Shown here piece by piece: positions 17,740 through 26,696 of a DNA stretch of 64,000 nucleotides; position 1 is the stretch's first letter, and every line of letters begins with the position of its first letter. A program made the position numbers and the translations under genes. The DNA is from Mycolicibacterium phlei. Lineage in GTDB: Bacteria; Actinomycetota; Actinomycetes; Mycobacteriales; Mycobacteriaceae. Below the pieces are notes generated by a model, which did no database searches, was not told the origin of the DNA, and worked only from the letters and a program-made list of their open reading frames with translations. The stretch lies in contig NZ_CP014475.1 in the NCBI RefSeq assembly GCF_001583415.1, forward strand, positions 3,906,001 to 3,970,000, given 5' to 3'.

Positions 17740-19746
17740 TCAGCGGTGCTGCCCTGCAACGCTGTCGATCGCGTCGATCACCACCGAGGCGACCGTTCGG
17801 ATCTGTTCGGTGGTGATCACCAGCGGTGGCCTGATCTTCAGAACGTCTCCCCGGGCACCCGTGCCGCCGATGAGCACGCCCCGGCGGCGCGCCTCGTTGA
17901 GCACGGGGCCCGCCGCGGAATCCAGTTGCACGCCGACCAGCAGGCCCCGGCCCCGCACCTCGAGCCCGGCCCGGCCGAGCAGATCACGCAGCAGCGCCCC
18001 GCCTGCGGCGGCGTGCTCGATGAGCGATTCGTCCTCGATGACGTCGAGCACCGCCATGGCCGCGACGGCGGCCACGGGGCCGCCCGCGTACGTGCTGAAG
18101 AACTCGGTCTGGCGGGCCAGCGCCTCGACGTGGTCGCGGCGGGCGATCACGGCGGCGACGGGATAGCCGTTGCCCATCGGCTTGCCGAGCGTGACCAGGT
18201 CCGGGGTCAGCCCCGCCCCGACGAACGACCACAGGTGGTCACCGGCCCTGCCGAAGCCGCCCTGCACCTCGTCGGCCAGCACCAGCGCCCCGGCCCGCCG
18301 GGCCTCCGCGCTGAGCCGGCGGTGATAGTCGTTGCCCGGCACCAGGATTCCGTCACTGGTGTAGGTCGGGTCCACACACAGCAGGGCGGGGCGGTGACCG
18401 CGGTCGGCCAGCCGTGCCACCGCGGTGTCCAGCCCGGATCCCGGGGTGAACCGCTCGATGTGGTCGGGGGTCCAGCCGCCGCGCCACTGCTCGGGTGAGA
18501 ACGCCGTCGTCGCCGTGGTGACCCCGTGGTAGGCGAAGTCGGTGACCAGCCCGCCGGTGTGGCCGGTGGCGGCGGTGGCGATCCGCCACGCGATGTCGAC
18601 GGCCTCGCTGCCGGAGTTGGTGAACAGGACGGTGTCGAGTCCGCAGTCCGCGGGCAGGCTGGCGATCAGCCGCTCGGCCAGTTCGATCGCACGCGGATGC
18701 AGGTAGCGCAGGTTGGTGCTCAACAGCCGGCTCTGGTCGGCGACCGCGGTCGCCACCCGCGGATGCGCGTGCCCGACGACGGGCACGTTGTTGTAGGCGT
18801 CGATGTAGGTCACCCCGTCGGTGTCCAGAAGGGTTGCGCCGCAACCCCGTACCGGGGTGAGCGGGGTGTCGTAGGTCAGCGGCGCCAGCGCGGAACCGAA
18901 CACCGCGTCGCGCCGCCGCCGCAGAGCGACCGGCGACGGTGCGGGCCGCGGGGCGCCGAACGCGGCTGCCGTGTCGGCGGGATCGGCGGCCAGCAGGTCG
19001 GCCAGCATGCGCTCGGCAGCGGCGTCGCCCGCTGCGGCCGCGGCGGCGAGTCGTCTCCCCAGTGTGTCCGCGAGCACCTGTCGCTCAACGGGTTCCAGCG
19101 GACACACCGACAGATAGCCGTCGAGGAAGAGCGCGACACACGTCAGCAGGTCCCCGCCCGCCCGCGCCGCACCGGCCGCGCCGAGTGCCGCCGCGACGGC
19201 GGCGACCAACGCGTCGTGGGCCAGCCCGCTGAGCACCTGACCGTCCGGGGTGGGGTCGACGACCGGTTGTGCGCGCAGCGTGGGCCACACCGGCGACGGC
19301 GGCGCATCGCGCCTGCGCAGGGCGGGATGGAAGAAGCCCCGCAGCGCGATCCCCAGCCGCGCCGCGGCGGTGCCGAACTCCGTGACCGCGGCGCCCGCCA
19401 GGGCCGGCTCCTCCGTCGTCGGCCACCGCTCGTAGAGCCGCAACAGCCACGGGGTGCGCACGTAGGTGTCACCGGCCAGTGTGGGCAGCGGAGCGAGGAT
19501 CGGCAGGTCCGGATCCACCTGCTGAACCCATTGCGCGGCAGCGGTTTCCAGCTGCGCGTCGACCGTGTCGACGGCGTCGGAGATCCTGAGGGTGCGCGCG
19601 ACACCCTGCTCATCGGTGAGGAACACGAGGTGCTCGCCGCCGCGGTCCGATCGGCCGCTGACGGCCCCGCGGAAGCCGTAGTGCTCGGCGACGGTGCCGA
19701 TGAGCTCGTCATCGGACCGCGTGGCCGCGGCTGGCAGCGTGCTCAT
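17740..19746 (-). CDS. Class III aminotransferase fused to a degenerate kinase-like domain
   Basis: 668 residues. Residues 1 to ~250 resemble the aminoglycoside/homoserine-kinase fold found in front of some class III aminotransferases (GGEHLVFLTDEQG, ALRGFFHPAL, DGYLSVCPLEPVER), but no HxD-x4-N catalytic loop or DF(G)D metal motif is present. Residues ~280-668 form a full class III PLP enzyme: TNSGSEAVD, LVLADEVQGGFGRAG and Lys522 in TLGKPMGNG. Proteins of this design include ethanolamine-phosphate phospholyase relatives, so elimination or transamination of an amino or phospho-amino compound is possible. ATG at 19746 lies 6 nt after a -10 box, predicting a leaderless mRNA controlled by operator B. 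Confidence 0.85.
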   Translation of the reverse strand: MSTLPAAATRSDDELIGTVAEHYGFRGAVSGRSDRGGEHLVFLTDEQGVARTLRISDAVDTVDAQLETAAAQWVQQVDPDLPILAPLPTLAGDTYVRTPWLLRLYERWPTTEEPALAGAAVTEFGTAAARLGIALRGFFHPALRRRDAPPSPVWPTLRAQPVVDPTPDGQVLSGLAHDALVAAVAAALGAAGAARAGGDLLTCVALFLDGYLSVCPLEPVERQVLADTLGRRLAAAAAAGDAAAERMLADLLAADPADTAAAFGAPRPAPSPVALRRRRDAVFGSALAPLTYDTPLTPVRGCGATLLDTDGVTYIDAYNNVPVVGHAHPRVATAVADQSRLLSTNLRYLHPRAIELAERLIASLPADCGLDTVLFTNSGSEAVDIAWRIATAATGHTGGLVTDFAYHGVTTATTAFSPEQWRGGWTPDHIERFTPGSGLDTAVARLADRGHRPALLCVDPTYTSDGILVPGNDYHRRLSAEARRAGALVLADEVQGGFGRAGDHLWSFVGAGLTPDLVTLGKPMGNGYPVAAVIARRDHVEALARQTEFFSTYAGGPVAAVAAMAVLDVIEDESLIEHAAAGGALLRDLLGRAGLEVRGRGLLVGVQLDSAAGPVLNEARRRGVLIGGTGARGDVLKIRPPLVITTEQIRTVASVVIDAIDSVAGQHR

Positions 19747-19752
19747 GCGCGA

Positions 19753-19781
19753 ACTGTATTCGGTCTTCAGTAGATTGTCAA
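19753..19781 (-). promoter_or_regulatory. Leaderless promoter overlapping operator B
   Basis: TTGACA (19781-19776), 17-nt spacer and TACAGT (19758-19753) on the minus strand, with the ATG at 19746 only 6 nt beyond, so transcription should begin at the start codon. The -35 box is the centre of the GntR palindrome, a textbook repression geometry. Confidence 0.7.
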
Positions 19782-19789
19782 CAATCTAC
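19770..19789. promoter_or_regulatory. GntR operator B (perfect palindrome)
   Basis: GTAGATTGT-CA-ACAATCTAC, perfect 9-bp arms around a 2-bp centre, between GntR copy 2 and the fused aminotransferase. It is the best copy of the island's box and covers the -35 of the downstream promoter. Confidence 0.88.
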
Positions 19790-19822
19790 ATAGGCCCGGA
19801 AAGGGTGCGCGAGCTGCGGAGA

Positions 19823-20500
19823 TCAGCTGGTTTCGGGCATCCGTTCCACGAGCAACGCGGCGGCCTGCAGACAGTGCTCGCGGACCAGCCGGGCCGCCAG
19901 ATCCTCGTCGCCGGCCTCGATCGCGTCGAGGATCGGCTGGTGCTGCTGCACCACCTCGTCCATCGACGGCATGATCTGCTCGTCGAGGCGCAGCAGCCCC
20001 CGCAGCGTCGGCACGTACCGCAGGAAGACCTCGTGCACCCGGGAGTTCTCCGACAGCGCGCACAACCCCTCGTGGAACTGCACGTCGGCACGGGAGACCG
20101 CCACCGGATCGTTCTTCACGGCGGCCTTGCGCAGATCCGCCATCAACGACCGCAGCTTCGCCAGCGCCTCGGGGTCCCGACGCCGGCAGACGGTGCGGGC
20201 CGAGAGCTCCTCGAGCGCGGCCCGCAGTTCGTAGATGTCGCGAACATCCTTGGCGGTCAGGCTGACCACGAAGGTGCCGCGGTGCGGCTCCTCGGCCAGC
20301 AGCCCCTCGGCGCGCAGAATCTTGAACGCCTCACGCACCGGTCCCCGGCTGACGTTGAGCTGCTCGGCGATCCGCGCCTCCTTGAGGTGCTCCCCCTGCC
20401 GGAAGCCCCCCATCACGATCTGCTCGCGGATCCGATCGGCGGCGTCCTCGCTCAGCGAGCGGGGCGTCTGCAGCGGACGCAGTACGGCTCGGTCGGTCAT
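19823..20500 (-). CDS. GntR-family regulator, FCD subfamily (copy 2)
   Basis: 225 residues, same layout as copy 1: winged helix with HLKEARIAEQLNVSRGPVRE and ILRAEGLLAEEPHRGTFV, then the FCD domain with ADVQFHEGLC, QQHQPILD and RLVREHC. The ATG at 20500 is 7 nt below the -10 TATACT. An in-frame TTG at 20524 lies within the operator and was rejected. It is flanked by operators C (own promoter) and B (next gene), which implies autoregulation. The near-identity of its DNA-binding half to copy 1 suggests duplication within the island and possible heterodimers or two effectors. Confidence 0.92.
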   Translation of the reverse strand: MTDRAVLRPLQTPRSLSEDAADRIREQIVMGGFRQGEHLKEARIAEQLNVSRGPVREAFKILRAEGLLAEEPHRGTFVVSLTAKDVRDIYELRAALEELSARTVCRRRDPEALAKLRSLMADLRKAAVKNDPVAVSRADVQFHEGLCALSENSRVHEVFLRYVPTLRGLLRLDEQIMPSMDEVVQQHQPILDAIEAGDEDLAARLVREHCLQAAALLVERMPETS

Positions 20501-20507
20501 ACCCGCG

Positions 20508-20529
20508 AGTATAGCTGTTGACAATCTAC
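20508..20529. promoter_or_regulatory. GntR operator C and leaderless promoter of GntR copy 2
   Basis: Right arm ACAATCTAC (20521-20529) is perfect; the left arm (20510-20518) keeps only the inner TGT. On the minus strand the -10 TATACT (20513-20508) ends 7 nt before the ATG at 20500, so the operator overlaps the spacer of a probable leaderless promoter. Confidence 0.65.
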
Positions 20530-20547
20530 AATCACCGATTGCTGAGC

Positions 20548-21732
20548 TCAGCCGCCTGCCACGGCGGCGATCGCCGTTACCAGCCGGGCCACGCAGTCAT
20601 CGGTCATGGCGGCGTTTGCCTGCACCCGCAGCCGTGCCGTGCCCTCCGGCACCACCGGGTACCCGAACCCGGTGACCAGGACCCCGTACTCGTCGCGCAG
20701 CCGCGCGCTCATCCGGCCCACACGCGCGGTGTCCCCGACGATGATCGGCACGATCGCGGTGGGTCCCGACAGTGGGGTGAGCCCGGCCCCGGTCAGACCG
20801 GTCCGCAGATCCGCCACCACCCGGTGCAGGCGCGCCACCCGCTGCGGCTCGGTGCGCAGGATACGCACCGCCTCCCGGGCACCACACGCCGTCGGCACCG
20901 GAAGCGCGTTGGAGAACAGCGACGGGCGCGCCACCTGCGCCAGCAGGTCCACCACCTCGGTGCACGACGCCACGTACCCGCCGGCGGCCCCACCCAGGGC
21001 CTTGCCCAGAGTCCCTGTCAGAACGTCGATTTCGCCGAGCACGCCGGCGGCCGCGGGGGTCCCGCGCCCGTCGTCGCCCATCACCCCGACGCCGTGGGAG
21101 TCGTCGACCATCAGCACCGCGTCGTGGCGGCGACACAGCTCGACCAGGTCCGCGAGCGGCGCGATGTCGCCCTCCATGCTGAACACCCCGTCGGTCACCA
21201 CGATGCGGCGCTCCCACCCGGTCGCCGCCGACAGCGCTTCCTCCAGCGCGGTCAGGTCGACATGCGGGTACACCGCCTTGTGCCCGGCTCGCGACAGCCG
21301 GATCGCATCGATGATCGAGGCGTGGTTGAGGGCGTCGGAGAAGATCGCGGTGCGCTCATCGGCGAGCGTCGTGATCGCCGCGGCGTTGGCGTCCCAGCAC
21401 GAGACGAACGTCAGCGCGGCCTCGGCGCCCACCAGCTCGGCGATGTCGCGCTCGAGTTCGACGTGGGGTGTGAAGGTGCCGCAGATGAACCGCACCGAGG
21501 CGGTACCCGCCCCGTAGCGATGCAGCCCGTCGGCGGTGGCGGCCACGACGCGTGGATCGGCCGCCAGGCCGAGGTAGTCGTTGGAGCACGCCACCAGGAC
21601 GTCGCGGGTGTCGCCCCGCAACCGGCTGAGCGGTCCCTGCGCGGCGTCGAGCACCGGCGGAGTCTTGAGGGTGCCCGCGGCGGTCATGTCGGCCAACGCC
21701 GCGGCGGCGGTCGCCCGCAGCCCGTCGTTCAC
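20548..21732 (-). CDS. Alpha-oxoamine synthase, KBL-like (glycine C-acetyltransferase)
   Basis: 394 residues, fold-type I PLP enzyme. It matches E. coli KBL along its length: YGAGTASVRFICGT, SDALNHASIIDAIRLS, VTDGVFSMEGDIAPL, MVDDSHGVG, PLP Lys244 in GTLGKALGG, and the diagnostic GFGYPVVPEGTARLRVQ near the C-terminus. KBL cleaves 2-amino-3-ketobutyrate with CoA to glycine and acetyl-CoA; AONS (BioF) is the alternative but lacks the YPVVP motif. The GTG at 21732 overlaps the aminotransferase stop (GTGA). No threonine dehydrogenase gene accompanies it, so the true amino-ketone substrate may differ. Confidence 0.85.
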   Translation of the reverse strand: MNDGLRATAAAALADMTAAGTLKTPPVLDAAQGPLSRLRGDTRDVLVACSNDYLGLAADPRVVAATADGLHRYGAGTASVRFICGTFTPHVELERDIAELVGAEAALTFVSCWDANAAAITTLADERTAIFSDALNHASIIDAIRLSRAGHKAVYPHVDLTALEEALSAATGWERRIVVTDGVFSMEGDIAPLADLVELCRRHDAVLMVDDSHGVGVMGDDGRGTPAAAGVLGEIDVLTGTLGKALGGAAGGYVASCTEVVDLLAQVARPSLFSNALPVPTACGAREAVRILRTEPQRVARLHRVVADLRTGLTGAGLTPLSGPTAIVPIIVGDTARVGRMSARLRDEYGVLVTGFGYPVVPEGTARLRVQANAAMTDDCVARLVTAIAAVAGG

Positions 21733-23078
21733 CGGATCGCCTGTACGGCTTCGTCGATCGCGTCGATCACCCGGCCGAGCGCCTCCGCGTAGGCATCCGG
21801 TGCCATGACCAGCGACGGCTGGATGTTCAGGCTGGTGGTGCTGGAGACCACCAGGACACCGCGTTGCAGGCACCCGTCGGCGACCGCGTCCTGCAGTCGC
21901 GGGAAGCGCTCCTTGGTGGTCCGGTCCCGGACGAACTCCACGGCGGCGAACCCACCCTGCACCCGGACGTCGCCGACCTCGGGGATGCGATCCACCAGCG
22001 GACCCAGCGTCGACGCCGAGACCTCGTGCAGGGCACGCACATTGCCCAGCACGTCCTCGGTCTCCAGCACGTCGAGGTAGGCCAGCGCCGCCGCGCACGC
22101 GGCGGGCAGCCAGGACCAGGTGCTGCCGGTGGCCAGGTCGCTGAACCCGGACAGGGCCCGCTCGTTGCCCAGCAGGGCCCCGATCGGCATCACTCCCCCG
22201 CCCATGGCCTTGCCCAGGCACATCAGATCTGGCTGCACCCCCCACAGGTCGGCGGCGAACATCGCGCCGGTGCGGCCGAACCCGGTCTTGACCTCGTCAA
22301 GGCAGAGCAGCCAGTCATATTGAGCGCACATGTCTTTCAGAGCCGGCCAGAAGGTGTCCGGCGGCACCACCACGCCGCCGGAGCCGAGCACCGGTTCGAT
22401 CAGCACGCCGGCGACCTCGCCGGGGTCGACCAGATGGAACAGCACGTGGTCGCGCAGGAAGTCGACGGTGGGATCGCCGCTGCCGCCGGGACGGGCGGGG
22501 CCGAACGGGCTGCGGTAGCTGTTCGGGTAGGGCACGTGGACGAATCCGCTGCCCAGGCCGCGCAGCTGCCTGCCGATCTCGTGATGTTCGGCGCCCAGCG
22601 AGGCGGTGGTGGTGGTCTCACCGTGATAGCCGCCGAGAAAGCCGATGATCACCGGACGCCCGGTGGCGCGCCGCATCACCCGCACCGCGGTCTCCACCGA
22701 CTCGGTGCCGTTGAGCGAGATGTCCACGCGGGTAAGCCCTTTCGGCGCGATAGCCAGGAGCCGCTGCGCCAGTGGCAGCATCGCCTCGTGGAACACCGAG
22801 TGGCTGTCCTCGTTGCCGAAGCGCAGCAGTGCCTCGGCCGCGGGCCGCACCAGGTCCTCCCGTCCCGCGCCCACCGGCACCGACGCCGACCCGCTGGCCA
22901 GGTCGACAAACGCGTTGCCGTCGACGTCGGTGACCGTCCACCCCGACTTGGAGGTGGCCACGAACGGATACCCGTCGCCCACCAGACCCGGGTAGAAGAC
23001 CTGCTCGTAGGCGGCCAGCAGTTCTCGGCTGCGCGGGCCGGGCACCGCGGCGGGTGGCGGCGGCAGCAGCGAGCTCAT
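21729..23078 (-). CDS. Class III PLP-dependent aminotransferase (GSA/GABA type)
   Basis: 449 residues. Motifs are GNEDSHSVFHEAML, LNGTESVETAVR, GFLGGYHGET, LCLDEVKTGFGRTG and PLP Lys290 in MCLGKAMGGGVMPIG. The N-terminal half resembles glutamate-1-semialdehyde aminomutase and related aminotransferases. Since it lies between a KBL-like enzyme and an ABC binding protein, catabolic transamination of an imported amine is the likely job. ATG at 23078 overlaps the stop of the binding-protein gene (ATGA) and its own stop overlaps the KBL gene, so three genes are translationally chained. Confidence 0.87.
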   Translation of the reverse strand: MSSLLPPPPAAVPGPRSRELLAAYEQVFYPGLVGDGYPFVATSKSGWTVTDVDGNAFVDLASGSASVPVGAGREDLVRPAAEALLRFGNEDSHSVFHEAMLPLAQRLLAIAPKGLTRVDISLNGTESVETAVRVMRRATGRPVIIGFLGGYHGETTTTASLGAEHHEIGRQLRGLGSGFVHVPYPNSYRSPFGPARPGGSGDPTVDFLRDHVLFHLVDPGEVAGVLIEPVLGSGGVVVPPDTFWPALKDMCAQYDWLLCLDEVKTGFGRTGAMFAADLWGVQPDLMCLGKAMGGGVMPIGALLGNERALSGFSDLATGSTWSWLPAACAAALAYLDVLETEDVLGNVRALHEVSASTLGPLVDRIPEVGDVRVQGGFAAVEFVRDRTTKERFPRLQDAVADGCLQRGVLVVSSTTSLNIQPSLVMAPDAYAEALGRVIDAIDEAVQAIR

Positions 23079-24151
23079 CCGCCGGCCTCGATCTCCTGCC
23101 AGGCGTTGCGCCACGCCTCGGCGTTCACCGGTTCGGCCTGCGCGATGGTGCCCGCCAGCGCCGAGGGGTCGGCGGTCTCCCGGAACTCCTCGGAAACCTC
23201 GCTCAGCGCAGTCGGATTGGTGATCACATAGCCGAGGTCGCCGGTGATGGCCTGTGCGGACGTGGAGATGTAGTAGTCGATGAGTTCGTAGGCCGCGTCG
23301 ACGTTGGCCGCATCGGCGCTGATTCCGAGCCCGCAGATCCACGACAGCGTGCCCTCTTTCGGCGCCACCCAGGTGACCTCGCCGCCGTTGTCGTTGATCT
23401 GCTCGGCGGTGCCGCGCCCGCCGTCGGCCAGCACCACTTCACCGGACTTGAACAGGTTGGCCATATCGGAGTCCGACTGTGCGATGGTGCGGAACTGGCC
23501 GTCCCTGATCGCGGTGAGGATCGTGGCCTTCACCTGCTCGACCTGTTCGTCGCTCATCGAGATCGGGTCGGTGATCCCGGTGGCCAGCGCGGCGTCGGCC
23601 AGCGCGGTCAGCCAGCCGCCGTCGAGGGCGACCCGGCCCTTGTTCGCCGGGTCGAACAGCGCCGTGTAACTGTCCACACCGTCCGGGAAAGCCGATGGGC
23701 TGTAGATGATTCCGTGCGGGCCCGCCGAGACGGGCACCATGATGACCCTGCCGTCCACGGTGACGCCGTTGGCGTCGCGGAACGTGGGATCGAGGCTGTC
23801 CCAGTTGCTCAATCTGGAGGTGTCGATCTCGGCGAGCAGGTCGGCTTCCGTCAGCGGGCTGGCCTCGTCCAGGCAGACCTCGATCACGTCGGTGGAGAAG
23901 CCGGACGTGAGCTTGGCGGCCGCCTCGTCGAGGCTCTCGAACGTCGCGGTGCGCACCTTCAGGTTCGGGTGGGCCTCCTCGAAGGGACCGAGCAACTCGG
24001 GGTCGACGGTGTCCTCGTAGGTGAACGTCCGCACCTCGCCGCTGTCGGCGCCGCCCTCCGATTTATCGCCGCCGCCACCGCAACCCGCGAGCAGCAGCAG
24101 GGTTGCCCCCGCTGCGGCGGCGATCCGGACGGGACGTGAGAACGTAACCAT
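23075..24151 (-). CDS. ABC transporter substrate-binding lipoprotein (second, PotD type)
   Basis: 358 residues with signal peptide and lipobox LAGC followed by GGGGDKSEGG. Mature domain shares the layout of the 10302-11405 protein (FTYEDTVDPELLGPFEEAHP, EVCLDEASPLTEADLL, DTSRLSNWDSLDP, GLGISADAANVDAAYELIDY), but identity looks low enough for a different ligand preference. ATG at 24151. It is 26 nt from the ATPase gene and overlaps the aminotransferase start. Two binding proteins and one ATPase/permease set is unusual for polyamine transporters. Confidence 0.9.
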   Translation of the reverse strand: MVTFSRPVRIAAAAGATLLLLAGCGGGGDKSEGGADSGEVRTFTYEDTVDPELLGPFEEAHPNLKVRTATFESLDEAAAKLTSGFSTDVIEVCLDEASPLTEADLLAEIDTSRLSNWDSLDPTFRDANGVTVDGRVIMVPVSAGPHGIIYSPSAFPDGVDSYTALFDPANKGRVALDGGWLTALADAALATGITDPISMSDEQVEQVKATILTAIRDGQFRTIAQSDSDMANLFKSGEVVLADGGRGTAEQINDNGGEVTWVAPKEGTLSWICGLGISADAANVDAAYELIDYYISTSAQAITGDLGYVITNPTALSEVSEEFRETADPSALAGTIAQAEPVNAEAWRNAWQEIEAGG

Positions 24152-24177
24152 CTCTCCTCCAACTGTGGGGTGACCGG

Positions 24178-25323
24178 TCAGGGCGCGGCGGACCCGATGA
24201 CGTGGGTCGACTCGGGGGGCCAGGACAACCGCACACGCGATCCGCGGGCGATCTTCTTGAGGTCGCTGTCGTCGCTGAGCTCGTGCACCACCAGGCGCTC
24301 GTCGGTGGGCAGTGCCACGGTGACGTGGGTGGTGGACCCGCAGTAGACGACCTCGGTGACCACGCCCCGCACCGCGCTGTGCCCGTCGGAGACGTCGGCG
24401 TCCTCATCGGGGTGCAGGTAGATGCGTTCGGGTCGCACGGTGACCGTGAGGGGCCCGTCGCCGGGGGCGGCCGCCGCGGGTGCGACCAGGCGGTCACCGT
24501 CGCCCAGCGTGCTGACGAGGTGGCCGTTGACGCGCCGGGGATCGTTGAGCACCAACAGGTTCGACGTCCCGATGAACCCGGCGACGAACGCGGTGGCGGG
24601 ACGTTCGTAGAGCGTCCTGGGGTCGGCGAGCTGTTCGATGCGGCCCTGGTTCATCACCGCGATCCGGTCGGACAGCGTCAGGGCCTCCTCCTGGTCGTGG
24701 GTGACGTACAGGAACGTGGTTCCGGTGTCGCGGTGTACACGGGCCAGCTCGGACTGCATCTCGCGGCGCAGTTTCAGATCGAGCGCGCCGAGCGGCTCGT
24801 CGAGCAGCAGGGCGCGCGGTTGGTTGACCAGCGCCCGGGCCAGCGCGACCCGCTGGCGCTGACCGCCCGACAGCTGCGAGGGCCGCCTGCCGGCCAGCGC
24901 GGTCAACCGCATCGACTCCAGTGCCTCGCCGACCCGTTGCGCACACTCCTTGCGGGACAACCCCTTGACCTTGAGCCCGAAGGCGACGTTGTCCGCGACG
25001 GTCATGTGCGGGAACAGCGCGTAGTCCTGGAACACCATGTTCACCGGCCTGCGGGCGGGCCGGATGTCGGTGATGTCCTCGTCGCCCAGCAGGATCCGGC
25101 CCGACGTCGGCTGCTCGAAACCGGCGACCATCCGCAGGGTGGTGGTCTTGCCGCACCCGCTGGGGCCCAGCAGCGAGAAGAACTCACCGGCCTCGACGGT
25201 GATGTTCACCCGCTCGACGGCGTGCGCCCCGCCGTCGTAGGTCTTGCTGACGTCATCGAAGACGATCCTGCTGCCGCCGCGGGCGAGGGATCCGACGTCC
25301 GGCGCGACGGCCAGTTGACTCAT
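24178..25323 (-). CDS. ABC transporter ATPase (PotA type)
   Basis: 381 residues. Walker A GPSGCGKTTT, Q-loop MVFQDYALFPHM, signature LSGGQRQRVALARAL, Walker B ALLLDEPLGALD and switch His in YVTHDQEEAL. A C-terminal TOBE domain (residues ~290-375) carries RPERIYLHPDED and GVVTEVVYCGSTTHV. ATG at 25323 after GAGGAA; 21 extra residues of the longer ORF have no ribosome site. It is the only ATPase in the island and should energise the two permeases at 12216-13993, although about 10 kb separates them. Confidence 0.92.
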   Translation of the reverse strand: MSQLAVAPDVGSLARGGSRIVFDDVSKTYDGGAHAVERVNITVEAGEFFSLLGPSGCGKTTTLRMVAGFEQPTSGRILLGDEDITDIRPARRPVNMVFQDYALFPHMTVADNVAFGLKVKGLSRKECAQRVGEALESMRLTALAGRRPSQLSGGQRQRVALARALVNQPRALLLDEPLGALDLKLRREMQSELARVHRDTGTTFLYVTHDQEEALTLSDRIAVMNQGRIEQLADPRTLYERPATAFVAGFIGTSNLLVLNDPRRVNGHLVSTLGDGDRLVAPAAAAPGDGPLTVTVRPERIYLHPDEDADVSDGHSAVRGVVTEVVYCGSTTHVTVALPTDERLVVHELSDDSDLKKIARGSRVRLSWPPESTHVIGSAAP

Positions 25324-25370
25324 TCGGGTTCCTCGCTTCCCGGCGCCGCGGCGCACATCAACGGCGGTGC

Positions 25371-26690
25371 TCAGTTCGAGCCCCACAATTCCGTGACAAC
25401 GTCGTAAACGTAGGTGTTCGGATGCACGCCCACGAACTTTTCGGCGAGCGGACCGGCCGCCGTCACCGGGACCATCGTTCCGGTGTGTTCGGGGGTGGTC
25501 CAGTCCACCTTGAACTTCCGGTCGGTGCCCTTGATGGTGAAGGGGCCGCTGCGCTTGGGCACGGCGCCGCCGGGCAGCGGCATGTTCTCCGGCGTCTCGG
25601 CCCAGTAGGGCACCGGATCGTCGGCGATCTGGTCGCTGTTGGCCTCGGGTTCCCCGTCGTCGTCGAGGACGTTCTCGATCGTCATGCCGCCGGTCTCGTG
25701 GTCCGCGGTGACGATCAGCAGCACCTCGGGATGGTCCTTCTGGTACTCGGTGATCACCTTGACCATGTTGTTGACCGACTCGCCGGCGAGCATCAGGTTC
25801 TGCGCGTCGTGCTCGTGGGCGTCGGAGTCGAGGTCGTCGCTCTCGATCACCAGGAAGAAGCCCTTGTCGTTGGCGCCGAGGATGTCGAGCGCCTTGGACA
25901 CCAACTGCTCCGGTGGTACGTAGTGCGGGTCGGACCCGTAGTCGTAGCCCTCGATCTCCGTCGAGCGGCGTTTGGCGCTGTCCTGTACCAGCGCAAGGGC
26001 TTTCGGCCCCGTCAGGGTGTCGAAGGTCTGCCGGTCGTAGGCGTACTGGTAGCCGTCGGCCACGGCGCGCTCGACCAGGTTCTCGTCGCCTTCGCTGACG
26101 TCGTCCTCACCCTCGTCGGGGATCTTGCCCGGTTCTCCCTCCGGGTACCAGTACTTCTCGCCACCGCCGAACAGCACGTCGATGCCCTTGTCCAGGTAGC
26201 CCTTGGCGATGTCGACCTTCATGTCCCGGTCCTTTACCGGAGAACCGAACGCCGCGAGGGTGGCGTTGGTGATGTCGTGGTCGTTGATCAGACCGGTCGA
26301 CATGCCGCGGTCCTGCGCGATGTCCAGCAGGGTGGGCACCGACTCCCCGTCGGGGCCAAGTCCGGTCGTACCGTTGGGCACCTTCCTGCCGATCGCCCAC
26401 GCGGTGGCGCCTGCGGCGGAGTCGGTCACCGCGAACTCCGGGTCACCGGGGACGGTGTCCAGGAATCCCGTGTAGGGCAGCGCGTCCATCGGCTGCCGCT
26501 CCTCCAGGCCGTAGAGGTAGTACTGGATCGCGGTGCGCTGCTGCGGTCCCATGCCGTCGCCGCTGAGGATGATCACGCTGGCGTTCTTGGGGATCTCGTT
26601 GTTGGACGAGCCGCTGCTGCAGGCACTCACCGAGGCGACGCCGAGAACCACGGCCGCCGCGATCGCCGGAATCCGTGAGGTGGATGACAC
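25371..26690 (-). CDS. Alkaline phosphatase, secreted lipoprotein (PhoA family)
   Basis: 439 residues. Signal peptide with lipobox-like VSAC at residues ~21-24, then SSGSSNN. The PhoA-type metal and nucleophile sites are visible: ILSGDGMGPQQ, nucleophile Ser in AVTDSAAGATAWAIG, INDHDITNAT, VIESDDLDSDAHEHD, TADHETGGM and the C-terminal TTPEHTG. It should release phosphate from monoesters outside the membrane. It is the first gene of the island and is expressed from a leaderless GTG start beside GntR operator D, not from a visible Pho box, so it probably dephosphorylates the compound that the ABC system imports. Confidence 0.9.
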   Translation of the reverse strand: MSSTSRIPAIAAAVVLGVASVSACSSGSSNNEIPKNASVIILSGDGMGPQQRTAIQYYLYGLEERQPMDALPYTGFLDTVPGDPEFAVTDSAAGATAWAIGRKVPNGTTGLGPDGESVPTLLDIAQDRGMSTGLINDHDITNATLAAFGSPVKDRDMKVDIAKGYLDKGIDVLFGGGEKYWYPEGEPGKIPDEGEDDVSEGDENLVERAVADGYQYAYDRQTFDTLTGPKALALVQDSAKRRSTEIEGYDYGSDPHYVPPEQLVSKALDILGANDKGFFLVIESDDLDSDAHEHDAQNLMLAGESVNNMVKVITEYQKDHPEVLLIVTADHETGGMTIENVLDDDGEPEANSDQIADDPVPYWAETPENMPLPGGAVPKRSGPFTIKGTDRKFKVDWTTPEHTGTMVPVTAAGPLAEKFVGVHPNTYVYDVVTELWGSN

Positions 26691-26696
26691 GGTCGA

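Noticed and set aside
20501..20524. Earlier TTG start for GntR copy 2 at 20524
   Set aside because: It lies inside the operator and upstream of the predicted transcription start.
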